A stretch of DNA of 64,000 bases from assembly GCF_000236165.1 (NCBI RefSeq), contig NZ_CM001373.1, forward strand, positions 2,550,500-2,614,499. The letters run 5' to 3'. The notes beneath the pieces were generated by a model that did no database searches, was not told the DNA's origin, and was given only the letters and a program-made list of their open reading frames with translations. A program made the position numbers and the translations under genes. This document shows, one piece after another, positions 47,311 to 56,033 of the stretch (the stretch's first letter is position 1; each line of letters starts with the position of its first letter). This DNA is from Fluoribacter dumoffii NY 23 (lineage in GTDB: Bacteria > Pseudomonadota > Gammaproteobacteria > Legionellales > Legionellaceae).

Positions 47311-47327
47311 CCAAGGGTTACCCTTGG
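47311..47327. promoter_or_regulatory. Palindrome upstream of the CsbD cluster
   Basis: CCAAGGGT-T-ACCCTTGG is a perfect inverted repeat with a 1-base centre, 126 bases upstream of the csbD-like start and 30 bases beyond the GNAT stop. It could be an operator or a terminator of the GNAT gene; no T-run follows. Confidence 0.4.
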
Positions 47328-47356
47328 AAATGCTAATGGTTTGCACTAAGGGGCAA

Positions 47357-47830
47357 TCAGGGATTCATATGGGTTTGCATTACAGTAACAGGATGTCCTT
47401 TAAACTCATCCTTATCTATAATATTCCATCCCAACGATTGATAATAAGCAGGGATAGTTCGATCAAAAGCAAAAAGATAAAGTATCTCATATCCCATTTT
47501 TTTTGCTTGTTCCTTAGTTACCTCGATAAGCCGCCTCCCAAGACCTTGGCTTTGGTACTCGGGTCTTACAGTTAAGGAGCCTAGCCATGGCATTAAATCA
47601 GGTCGAATCCCATCATTTTCACGTAAACTGCACATTCCCACCGGCATTTTTCCATCAAATGCAACAAAAGTCATAGGCAATTTATCAGCGTTAGCATGTT
47701 CAAGAAAACGTTGCTCAACGACTTTAAGCGGAACATCAGGCAACCAAATGCTACCCAGAACCTCATGCCAAATGCGGGCAAGCTCCGGGATTGCATCAAG
47801 ATTATTTTGTAAAAGTTCAATTTTTAACAT
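47357..47830 (-). CDS. GNAT family N-acetyltransferase
   Basis: 157 aa with motif A VRPEYQSQGLGRRLIEVTKEQA (about residues 89-110) after the strand PWLGSLTV, and the motif B-like block YLFAFDRTIPAYYQSLGW. AGGGA precedes the ATG. The substrate is unknown. The 272-base gap to the next (divergent) gene is AT-rich and shows no further gene. Confidence 0.85.
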   Translation of the reverse strand: MLKIELLQNNLDAIPELARIWHEVLGSIWLPDVPLKVVEQRFLEHANADKLPMTFVAFDGKMPVGMCSLRENDGIRPDLMPWLGSLTVRPEYQSQGLGRRLIEVTKEQAKKMGYEILYLFAFDRTIPAYYQSLGWNIIDKDEFKGHPVTVMQTHMNP

Positions 47831-48102
47831 TTTTAAATATCCCTGTTAATATAAACCTGTAGCGCCCGCGGCAATACCCATTTTAATCATTTGCTGCAAA
47901 GGGCAAAATTACAATTTTAAAGTTGCATGCTAAAGCATGTAAATAGCAAATTCCCCTCTCCGATACTATTTGGTCATTCCCAGGAAGAGGTGAGTCATTT
48001 ATTTTCATTATTTTATAAATTATCTGGGGATTAATAGATGCGGTTTTGTTAAAATATTTTCTTTTAAATCAAACAGCTATTAAAAATAAGAATTTGTAAA
48101 TT

Positions 48103-49878
48103 ATGAAAAAATGGTTAAACAGTAATTTTATTCCTCGCGCACGCTTAAATCATTATCAATTAGCAGGATGGAAACCTGCCCGTGTTGCCGAGTCTGGGCT
48201 AGGTTGTAAGCTCCAAGCCGACGTAATGATTCCCATGCCAGATGGGGTCCATCTTTCTGCAGATGTGTACACGCCTGCAAAAGCGGGTAAATATCCAGTT
48301 ATCCTCCAGTTTTCTGCTTACAACCGTGATTTACATACAACAGGGCTGCCTTCTGGAAATAATGAAATTGGCTCCCCTCCTGTTATTACTGATAGGGGCT
48401 ATGTGCAGGTAGTAGTTACTGCGAGATCGATTGGTCGCTCTGAAGGCGATTTTCAACCTTGGCAAAATGAGCAAGAAACCCAGGATCATTACCATTGTAT
48501 TGAATGGGCAGCACAGCAACCCTGGTCAAATGGCGATGTCTGTTTGTTTGGCACTTCTTACTACGGAATGAATCAGGCCAGTGTTGCTTCACTTAACCCG
48601 CCTTCTTTACGGGCCTTTTTTGCAAATGAAATTTGTACTGATTTTTACCGTCATGTTTTCCATTATGGTGGAGTATTTAATGCCGGTTTTATGAATCTAT
48701 GGGTAGGGGCTAACTTTAACTCACCTACAGTACATCGCTATGTAGCGCCATGGAAAAGGGCCTTAATCAGCTATTTCATCAGTTATCCCTGGTTCTGGAA
48801 AAGGTTTATTAAACCCAATTTAACTAAAATTGTGCAGGAATTTAAAAAGAATCATCCCATACCCGAGGTGCTGCAATGGTACATTCACCTAATGATAGAT
48901 AGCAATTCAAGAGAAGAGACTAAAATAACCCAGGGACCATTTAAAAGATTAAACAAGATTGATATTCCTTTTGTCGTTGCACAAAACTTAGGCAACATTG
49001 AATTGCATCAATTTGGTTGCTATGACCTTTTCGAACACTCCAGTACTCCGGCTAATAAAAAATGGATGATTCTTGGTCCGGCTGAATATGAGTTGCCTGT
49101 CTATTCCTGGCAATTGGAGGCTCTTGCCTTTTTTGATCATATACTCAAAGGAGTGGACAATGGTTATGCCAATTTGCCTCCGGTACGGTATTGGGTTGAA
49201 GGGAAAAATCAGTATGAGTCTGCCACAAGCTTCCCCAGCCCGGAAACCCAGGTACGCAAGTTTTATCTCGAAAAATCCCAGGAAGCGGAGGTGCGGGGAT
49301 TACAACAACAAATCCCCGCAGAAGCTGAGGATTGCTGGATTTCTATTCCCCCAGGTAGTGAAGTCTTGCCTGGTATAGAACAATTTGAAAAGCAAAAACT
49401 GGCTTATGAATTACTTTTCGAACAAGAAACAACTATTGCAGGCCCTATTACCGTACAGCTTAAATTCAGTTGTAATGAGATTGATTCCTATGTAATCGCC
49501 CGGTTAGGGAAAATGGACCATGACGGAAAATATCATCCTTTATCCATGGGTCACCTTCGACCAGCTACCCGCACCGTGGATGAAGACAGTGGTTCGCGCT
49601 GTGAAGTGGCAATTAATACATCCATTGTGACCCCTCTTCAACGTAATATTCCTGTTTTATTGCGCTTTAGCATGACCCCAGTGGCTACCCTTTTAAAAAA
49701 GGGGGAACGATTACTTTTAGAATTTGCCAGCCGTAGCGATCAATTGTTTGTCAGTATGAAAGAGGGATTTCTGGTTCCGGATACAGTTGTTCCTCCTTAT
49801 TTTTGCCGCAACAAAATTCATTGTGGCGCAGATTCATTTATAGAACTTCCCTGCGAGCAGAAAGCGCAATTGAGTTAG
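48103..49878 (+). CDS. CocE/NonD family hydrolase
   Basis: An alpha/beta-hydrolase of the cocaine-esterase/X-Pro dipeptidyl peptidase family (591 aa). The N-terminal MIPMPDGVHLSADVYTPAKAG strand and the RSIGRSEGDF block are typical. The nucleophile is in LFGTSYYGM (GxSYxG, Ser at about 150). A C-terminal jelly-roll domain (VQLKFSCNEIDSYVIARL, and LRPATRTVDE) is present. No clear signal peptide, so a cytosolic esterase or amidase is likely. A strong terminator follows. Confidence 0.9.
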   Translation: MKKWLNSNFIPRARLNHYQLAGWKPARVAESGLGCKLQADVMIPMPDGVHLSADVYTPAKAGKYPVILQFSAYNRDLHTTGLPSGNNEIGSPPVITDRGYVQVVVTARSIGRSEGDFQPWQNEQETQDHYHCIEWAAQQPWSNGDVCLFGTSYYGMNQASVASLNPPSLRAFFANEICTDFYRHVFHYGGVFNAGFMNLWVGANFNSPTVHRYVAPWKRALISYFISYPWFWKRFIKPNLTKIVQEFKKNHPIPEVLQWYIHLMIDSNSREETKITQGPFKRLNKIDIPFVVAQNLGNIELHQFGCYDLFEHSSTPANKKWMILGPAEYELPVYSWQLEALAFFDHILKGVDNGYANLPPVRYWVEGKNQYESATSFPSPETQVRKFYLEKSQEAEVRGLQQQIPAEAEDCWISIPPGSEVLPGIEQFEKQKLAYELLFEQETTIAGPITVQLKFSCNEIDSYVIARLGKMDHDGKYHPLSMGHLRPATRTVDEDSGSRCEVAINTSIVTPLQRNIPVLLRFSMTPVATLLKKGERLLLEFASRSDQLFVSMKEGFLVPDTVVPPYFCRNKIHCGADSFIELPCEQKAQLS

Positions 49879-49887
49879 CCAATAACT

Positions 49888-49921
49888 CCCCGAGGATTTT
49901 TTGTAAAATCCCTCGGGTTTT
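49888..49921 (+). terminator. Rho-independent terminator of the CocE-like gene
   Basis: CCCGAGG-ATTTT pairs with AAAAT-CCCTCGGG, one bulge, and TTTT follows. It starts 10 bases after the stop codon. Confidence 0.85.
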
Positions 49922-49984
49922 CCTCTAATCCTCGATAGTCATCTATACTAAACAATAGTTTTGTAACCCTCATAAGGAAGAATA

Positions 49985-51508
49985 ATGAACGCTCATTCCG
50001 GTAGTGGACGCGGTGATTATCATGTCCTGTATCAAGGACAATCTGTAGATGACCTCATTATGGAATATATGGAAGAAAATAACATTCCGGGAATTTCCCT
50101 GGCTATTGTCCAAGCTCCCTATATTACCCGGGTAACAGGTTATGGATTGGCTGATACAGAAAAAAAACTTCTGGTTTCGACACGCACACTCTTTTATGTC
50201 GGTCAATTAACCCATGCATATACTGCAGTAGCGATAATGCAGTTAAAAGAAGAAGGGAAATTGCAATTAGATAGCCCCGTTTCAGATTATTTATCTTCTC
50301 TTCCGCAATCATGGCAAAACATTAGTATCCGTCAATTATTAACCCATAGTTCCGGGCTCCCTGATTATACTAAAAACGCCAACTTTTCCTTTTATAAAGA
50401 GTATCAACCAGAAGATTTGTTGCATTTACTGCACAATGAGAAATTGCATTTCCCCCCAGGCAGCAAAATGCTACCCAGTGCCACCAACTACTATCTGTTA
50501 GGGCTTATCATTGAAAAAGCAAGCGGCATGAATTACGAAGAACATGTAATAAAAAATCAAATTACCCGGGTGGGTTTACAACGGACGTTTTTTGTCAAAA
50601 ATAGTTCTTCAATTGATAATGAAGTCAATAATGGCACCCTTCCCCATACACATAGCAAGTTTTTACTCCAGCCCTCCTATATAAATCCAGTGGAAGTTGC
50701 TTTAGGGTATGACAATGGAAATAAAACTGTTCCGGCAATTACCTGGACAAGTACTTTTTCTCACTGTGGAATCATTGCTTCTGCCGAAGACATTAGCCAA
50801 TGGGATATTAGCCTTGCAGGATCTGTTTTAATCAAAGAAAAAGAAAATAGGGATTTTCTATATCGCTGTATTACTCTGGATAATAATACTTCAATTCCTG
50901 GAAATGCAGGGTGGCTATTTCCCGGACATCCAGGATTAATGGAAATTAAGGGAAATACCCCAGGTTTCTCCGCATTTTTAAGTCGTTTTACCGCACCCGA
51001 CGAACTTTTATGTGTCACCCTCTTGGCCAATAAAGAAAATTTAACGGATTTGGATATCCTGGGACGAAAAATTGCTGCAGCCTTTGACAAGAAACTCGGC
51101 GCTCCTGAAGGATCTGGATCGCAAACACTGCAAAGTCCTTACCCTGTCTCACAAACAATGGAACGGATAATTGATATAATTACCCAGCAAGGCGGGAAAA
51201 TCTTTGCTCACATCAATCACAGCAGCGAAGCTCAAAAAGTGAATCAAACCTTACTTCCGACAGAAGTGCTTATCATCGGCAACCCCGCTAAAGGAACTCC
51301 TTTGATGCAAGAAAATGCAGCAATTGCGCTGGACTTACCCTTGCGCATAATGGCTACAGAAGATACCCAGGGTCAGGTATGGTTAAGCTTCACCGATCCA
51401 ATTCTGTTAGGGAAGAAATATCATTTACACAATGAGGAGTTAAAACAAATCGCTACTGCATTGCGTATGTTGTGTGAGAAGGCTGTATCTGCCCAAAGTA
51501 TAATTTAA
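49985..51508 (+). CDS. Beta-lactamase-fold serine hydrolase homologue, catalytic motifs lost
   Basis: The 507-aa product aligns with the penicillin-binding-protein/class C beta-lactamase family (FYVGQLTHAYTAVAIMQLKE at about 70-89; ISIRQLLTHSSGLPDY at about 113-128), but the motifs are changed. The SxxK position reads QLTH (Gln74, His77), the YxN position reads Pro-Ser-Ala in KMLPSATNYYLLG, and the HTG position reads IKG in LMEIKGNTPGF. No signal peptide. After about residue 370 an extra region of 130 aa lacks family similarity I can name. Likely a pseudoenzyme with a binding or structural role, in contrast to its intact neighbour at 51618. Confidence 0.8.
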   Translation: MNAHSGSGRGDYHVLYQGQSVDDLIMEYMEENNIPGISLAIVQAPYITRVTGYGLADTEKKLLVSTRTLFYVGQLTHAYTAVAIMQLKEEGKLQLDSPVSDYLSSLPQSWQNISIRQLLTHSSGLPDYTKNANFSFYKEYQPEDLLHLLHNEKLHFPPGSKMLPSATNYYLLGLIIEKASGMNYEEHVIKNQITRVGLQRTFFVKNSSSIDNEVNNGTLPHTHSKFLLQPSYINPVEVALGYDNGNKTVPAITWTSTFSHCGIIASAEDISQWDISLAGSVLIKEKENRDFLYRCITLDNNTSIPGNAGWLFPGHPGLMEIKGNTPGFSAFLSRFTAPDELLCVTLLANKENLTDLDILGRKIAAAFDKKLGAPEGSGSQTLQSPYPVSQTMERIIDIITQQGGKIFAHINHSSEAQKVNQTLLPTEVLIIGNPAKGTPLMQENAAIALDLPLRIMATEDTQGQVWLSFTDPILLGKKYHLHNEELKQIATALRMLCEKAVSAQSII

Positions 51509-51546
51509 GTTTATATACTATCTTAATCCGGGTGATGCCACTGCAC

Positions 51547-51575
51547 ACCGGTTTGCAGTATTTTAGCAAACCGGT
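51547..51575. terminator. Bidirectional terminator hairpin
   Basis: ACCGGTTTGC, 9-base loop, GCAAACCGGT: a perfect 10-bp stem between two convergent beta-lactamase-fold genes. Confidence 0.65.
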
Positions 51576-51617
51576 ATGCGCCTTCTTTGAAATACAGTCC
51601 TAAAGTGCAATTATGGG

Positions 51618-53153
51618 TCAAGTTTTTTCTTCTATTTCAAAATGTTGAATTAAGGAAGTACTTTCTGGTGACAAGGTAAAACTCACTTTCAGGGTTGCTT
51701 TTTCGCCTTCAAGGAGAAAATATCCACGTAATTGATTTTCGGGAATAATTCTGCTAATTCGACGAATTCTCCCTGCCTTAGCAAATAATTTTTGGGTTTT
51801 CTTTTGTAACGATTCCACTGGTGAGTCCAGGAAGAAGTTCCCTGCAAATAATCCACTTTTTTTTGCATCGCTCCACTCAGGTAATAATTTTACCAGTGCT
51901 TTTTGTCTGTCCTTTAATATTTGTGAAGGGGGTAACTCTCTGGGCTTGAGTCGTGCCTCTTTAATGAGCTTATTTATTACGCGCACGTTGGTTGCTTCTG
52001 CCGCAGCATAGGTTACATTGGTTAATAAGACAACACCAAGACCGTATTCAGGTACAATAAACCAGTTACTTCCAAAGCCAGGTAATCCCCCCGTATGCCC
52101 TACCGCGATGGTATTATTACAATCTTGCGACCACCTTAACCCAAATCCGTATGCATTTATTGAGGGACAAACCCTGCCATATACGCGGTTTTTGGGGTTG
52201 AGGGCATAGATTCGCCACGGTTGATGCATTTCACGGATAGAGCTTCTTTTGATTGGCCCAGTTTCTGGATCATCTCGTGCCGGCCAGGCAGATTGATGCA
52301 ATCCCACATAATGGCCAAACGATTCAATGGAGGCAATCATCCCCCCCATAGAAGCATAACTTCCATCGTGCAGAAGGGGTTCTTCCTGCCAATGATCATT
52401 CACCCATTGATAACCATGCGCTAATTGATTGGGGCGAAGCTGTGCAAATTCCCAGGCTGCTTGCTCCATGCCCAGGGGCTTCCATATATTGGCCGCAATA
52501 TAATCCTGATAGGAAATCCCTGCTACATTTTTAACTATCAGTCCTAAAAGGGCATATCCCAGGTTGCTGTATTCAAATGACGTCCCTGAAACATGCGATA
52601 ACGCTATTCCCTGTCTTACCAAAGCGACGAGCTCCTCATCCGTCTTACTCAGGTTTCTATCTCCCCAGGGATTATCTTCCGGGAACCCGGCAGAATGAGT
52701 TAATAAATCGCGGACAGTAATCTCTGCTGCGTCTTGGGTTAATTTTAGATTTTTTAGCTCAGGGATATAAAAAGAGGCAGGGTCATCCAATCTTAGCCGC
52801 CCTTCATCCCGAAGTTTTAAAATTGCCATAGCAGTGAAACTCTTGGTCATGGAGGCGATGCGGAACATGGATTGAGGCGTAACAGGAATTTTCTTTGCAA
52901 TATCCGTATACCCCCCGTTCCCTGTATGTACTAACCGACCATCCAGAAAAATCCCGTATGCATACCCAGGTACATGATTTTTTTCGGCATATTTCTTGTA
53001 CATTTTATCAATAACGGGAAATAACGGCTGCATTTTTGCAAGCCGTTTATTTTCAGTAAAAACGGGCGGAAGATAGGATGAGTGATTTGCAGTTGCCACC
53101 ACCGGAAACAGGGCAGCAAAAATAAGCATTTTTTGGGGGATAAACCGATACAT
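51618..53153 (-). CDS. Exported serine hydrolase, beta-lactamase family
   Basis: 511 aa from ATG 53153, which opens a signal peptide (IPQKMLIFAALFPVVATA); the frame extends to a TTG without better signals. Catalytic motifs are intact: FRIASMTKSFTA (SxxK), FEYSNLGYALLG (YxN) and AVGHTGGLPGF (HTG). TVRDLLTHSAGFPEDNPWGD is the usual loop. A C-terminal domain of about 120 residues follows. Likely a periplasmic esterase or peptidase rather than a true beta-lactamase. Confidence 0.92.
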   Translation of the reverse strand: MYRFIPQKMLIFAALFPVVATANHSSYLPPVFTENKRLAKMQPLFPVIDKMYKKYAEKNHVPGYAYGIFLDGRLVHTGNGGYTDIAKKIPVTPQSMFRIASMTKSFTAMAILKLRDEGRLRLDDPASFYIPELKNLKLTQDAAEITVRDLLTHSAGFPEDNPWGDRNLSKTDEELVALVRQGIALSHVSGTSFEYSNLGYALLGLIVKNVAGISYQDYIAANIWKPLGMEQAAWEFAQLRPNQLAHGYQWVNDHWQEEPLLHDGSYASMGGMIASIESFGHYVGLHQSAWPARDDPETGPIKRSSIREMHQPWRIYALNPKNRVYGRVCPSINAYGFGLRWSQDCNNTIAVGHTGGLPGFGSNWFIVPEYGLGVVLLTNVTYAAAEATNVRVINKLIKEARLKPRELPPSQILKDRQKALVKLLPEWSDAKKSGLFAGNFFLDSPVESLQKKTQKLFAKAGRIRRISRIIPENQLRGYFLLEGEKATLKVSFTLSPESTSLIQHFEIEEKT

Positions 53154-53271
53154 AATAAAATCAAACCAATCCAAAAAAGGGAAGTATATACTATTTAATT
53201 GACTGAATCAGACATAAAATGAAGAATAAAAAGAACTGGAAATTGCCCCAATTTAAAACTGGAATAATCGA

Positions 53272-53712
53272 ATGAATTTCTCAACATTGCTAAGGATGAT
53301 GCGGTTTTGGCCTCCTTTTTGGGGGGCCGGAATTAGCGTAAAGAGCTTTAAGCGGGATGGAACCCAAATTATTGTGCAAATGAAAATGCGCTTTTGGAAT
53401 AAAAACTACGTGGGAACACATTATGGAGGGTCCATGTATTCGATGACGGATCCTTTTTACATGTTAATGCTTATGAATTTACTGGGAAAAGGCTACATTG
53501 TTTGGGATAAATCGGCCTCGATTCGCTATAAAATACCGGCTAAAGGAACTATTTATGCACGCTTTGAGTTATCTCACGAACAGGTTGAAAAAATCCGACT
53601 TGAAGTGAATGAAGCCAAAAAAATTGAATCGGAGTTTTTAATTCCTATAACTGATGAAGAAGGGAAAGTGGTCGCTGAAGTAAAAAAAATTCTGACCATC
53701 ATCAAAAAATAA
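53272..53712 (+). CDS. DUF4442 hot-dog-fold thioesterase-like protein
   Basis: 146 aa. The block MRFWNKNYVGTHYGGSMYSMTDPFYM (about residues 40-65) and the strands IRYKIPAKGTIYARFELS and GKVVAEVKKILTI fit the DUF4442/PaaI-like hot-dog family. The role and acyl substrate are unknown. It is convergent with the DipZ-like gene, 21 bases apart. Confidence 0.8.
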   Translation: MNFSTLLRMMRFWPPFWGAGISVKSFKRDGTQIIVQMKMRFWNKNYVGTHYGGSMYSMTDPFYMLMLMNLLGKGYIVWDKSASIRYKIPAKGTIYARFELSHEQVEKIRLEVNEAKKIESEFLIPITDEEGKVVAEVKKILTIIKK

Positions 53713-53733
53713 TTATTGGGATAATTATCACCA

Positions 53734-55377
53734 TTAGCTTCCAAAGGTAAAAGTGTATATTTTAAGACCGGGCTCATTTGTAATAATTTGTAAATTGCCG
53801 CTGGTGAATTTATTTTGTGAAACTAATTCATATAGGGAATATTTATCGATTAGAAGGCTCTTTGCCTGAATTTTTTTACCGGATTGTTCGTCAGTTAAAA
53901 TCACCTGGACTTTGATGGGTTTTGTGGCGCTGTTCCCCATCACCGCATAGACCTTGCGGGCATTAAAATGTATTTTTATAGCCGCATTGGCCTCCTCCGA
54001 CATGACATGCTCGGCAGTGACTTGCCATAATCCGTCCAGGCCCCATTCGTTTATGGATAATTCGCTAGGAAAATGATATTGCGTGGTCCTGTCTTTAGTA
54101 AATTTGGGACTGTAATAGGGATCTGCCTTCGTATAGCCTAAATAAGTTTCCGGGGTTTGGGTTAGGTTAAATGAAGTGCCTTTTAAAGATCTTAAAGTAG
54201 CCAGATCCTTAACTCCCAATAAAAAACGAATATTATTCTCCATAACATCATATTCTCCCTCGCCAAAATGTTTATAGACTACATATCCCTTTTTATTAAT
54301 TAGAAAATGGGCAGGCCAGAAATGATTATGATAATTTCTCCAGGTTACAAATTGGTTATCAAGCGCTACAGGATATAAAATTCCATACTGCTTTACTGCT
54401 GCTCTAACATGTTCCAGATTTTTTTCAAAGTCAAATTCCGGAGTGTGAATACCAATTATCACCAAGCCTTTTTCATGGTAACGAGAGTACCAATCTTTAA
54501 TGTAGGGCAGCGTGCGCAAACAGTTAATGCACGAATAGGTCCAGAAATCGATTAAAATAACTTTCCCATGCAAATCAGATAAATCTAATGGAGGTGAATT
54601 AATCCAGGCATCTATACCTTGTACAGGGGGTGCTGGATAGGAAAACCATAAGCCATTAATCAGGGAATTGGAAGTTTTAATGCCTGTTTGAGGAGAAACT
54701 GAAGACGAAACGACATCTCCTTCAAAATAGACCATATAGACAACACTTGCGATTATCACTCCCCCTAAAAATTTACGGAAAAGAAGGGCACGCCGTTTAA
54801 AGAACGTGAATGTGTTCATCAGATTCTTGCCATATAGGGAAATAATGAACATAGGAATTGCAGCCCCCAGGGCAAAGGCACTCAAAGTAAGGAAACTGAT
54901 AATCGTTGTTTTCTGCAAGGCCGTTTGTACGATAACCGCAGCCAATATCGGTCCGGCACAAGGAGTCCAAACAATGGCAATAACTCCCCCAAAAAAGAGC
55001 CCATTCCAAAACCCTCCTTTAGATTGATCGGCGGAAGAAAAAAAGTTGCCTATGCGTGCAAATCCCTGAGTTATTTTGGCAAAGCGTTCAGTTAAATAAT
55101 TCGAGAGCATAATGAACCCTAAAAGGAGCAAAATGCCGTACCCAATATTCCGAACCCAATTAAAATCAATATCAAGGTAATGCACCAATTGATGAGAAAA
55201 AAATACCAGGAAAGAAAAAAATAAAGTAAAACCAATGATAATTCCGAGGGGTCTTTTTTTGGATCCCGTGAGTGAACCCGCCAAAAAAATAGGCAGGATA
55301 GGTAAAATGCAAGGGGAAATAATAAGCCCGAATCCTTCAATAAACCCCAAGAGAATATTAAGAAAATTTGCTTCCAT
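53734..55377 (-). CDS. DipZ-like CcdA-thioredoxin fusion protein
   Basis: 547 aa from ATG 55377 (GGAATAAA upstream; the longer frame begins with TTG). Residues about 1-230 are a CcdA/DsbD-type membrane domain with six or more spans, including VWTPCAGPI. A TlpA-like thioredoxin domain follows with FWTYSCINCLRTLP (the CINC redox pair). The C-terminal about 150 residues form an extra domain seen in DipZ proteins. It would carry electrons from cytosolic thioredoxin to the cell envelope. Confidence 0.93.
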   Translation of the reverse strand: MEANFLNILLGFIEGFGLIISPCILPILPIFLAGSLTGSKKRPLGIIIGFTLFFSFLVFFSHQLVHYLDIDFNWVRNIGYGILLLLGFIMLSNYLTERFAKITQGFARIGNFFSSADQSKGGFWNGLFFGGVIAIVWTPCAGPILAAVIVQTALQKTTIISFLTLSAFALGAAIPMFIISLYGKNLMNTFTFFKRRALLFRKFLGGVIIASVVYMVYFEGDVVSSSVSPQTGIKTSNSLINGLWFSYPAPPVQGIDAWINSPPLDLSDLHGKVILIDFWTYSCINCLRTLPYIKDWYSRYHEKGLVIIGIHTPEFDFEKNLEHVRAAVKQYGILYPVALDNQFVTWRNYHNHFWPAHFLINKKGYVVYKHFGEGEYDVMENNIRFLLGVKDLATLRSLKGTSFNLTQTPETYLGYTKADPYYSPKFTKDRTTQYHFPSELSINEWGLDGLWQVTAEHVMSEEANAAIKIHFNARKVYAVMGNSATKPIKVQVILTDEQSGKKIQAKSLLIDKYSLYELVSQNKFTSGNLQIITNEPGLKIYTFTFGS

Positions 55378-55436
55378 TTTTATTCCGGGAGTAACGGTAA
55401 AATGCAAATGAGGGGTAATGTATTGAGGCAGACAGG

Positions 55437-55456
55437 AGTTTGTTGACGTACAAACT
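55437..55456 (-). terminator. Short hairpin after the cNMP-binding gene
   Basis: AGTTTGT and ACAAACT form 7-bp arms, 11 bases beyond the cNMP-gene stop on the minus strand. Weak. Confidence 0.3.
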
Positions 55457-55466
55457 TCTTGCCGTC

Positions 55467-55925
55467 TTACAAGCGCACATGAGCACCACTTTCTTGGAGA
55501 CGTTTCGCAACAACCAATTGAATATTATCGCGCGCGCGCGGTGGAAAATATTGATAAACGGCTAAAAAATCCCGAGCATTAATCGTAAGGAACTGACAAG
55601 CAGTTATAGTACTGATGCGCGCCGTTCTGCGTATATTACGGAGAATGGCAATTTCCCCAAACACATCACCCGCCCCCAAAGTATTAACGCGTTTCCAACC
55701 CATGGATTGGGTTTTTACAGAAACTTGCACGCTCCCGCGAATGATAATATAAAGCTTGTCCCCTACTTCACCTTGCTCTATAACAATCTCTTCAGGTCTA
55801 TAGTTTGCAATCACACATTTATCAGCAAGCATTTTTTGTTCAATAAGACCTATCCCTGTAAAAATAGTTGCGCGAGAAAGTATCGGAATTATTTCTGATT
55901 GAGATAGATGGTTACTCGGTTCCAT
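55467..55925 (-). CDS. Cyclic-nucleotide-binding-domain protein
   Basis: 152 aa, a single cNMP domain without a DNA-binding HTH. GDKLYIIIRGSVQVSV (about 55-70) and the phosphate-binding-cassette region VFGEIAILRNIRRTARIST (about 89-107) are visible; the Glu and Arg of the cassette are present. AAGGAG precedes the ATG. It could bind cAMP or cGMP as a sensor subunit. Its upstream neighbour is the PaaK-like gene of the isonitrile-type unit, 108 bases away, so a shared transcript is possible. Confidence 0.87.
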   Translation of the reverse strand: MEPSNHLSQSEIIPILSRATIFTGIGLIEQKMLADKCVIANYRPEEIVIEQGEVGDKLYIIIRGSVQVSVKTQSMGWKRVNTLGAGDVFGEIAILRNIRRTARISTITACQFLTINARDFLAVYQYFPPRARDNIQLVVAKRLQESGAHVRL

Positions 55926-56033
55926 ATCACTTTCTCCTTATAGATAATAAAAACTCTCTAATTAGAGTATAGATTGATTTTTATAAAAATTGGGCGCAAC
56001 TTACGACCGTGAGACAGTAAAAAAGTAGAGAAC

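Noticed and set aside
49985-51508. An active beta-lactamase conferring resistance
   Set aside because: SxxK, YxN and HTG motifs are all replaced and no signal peptide is present.
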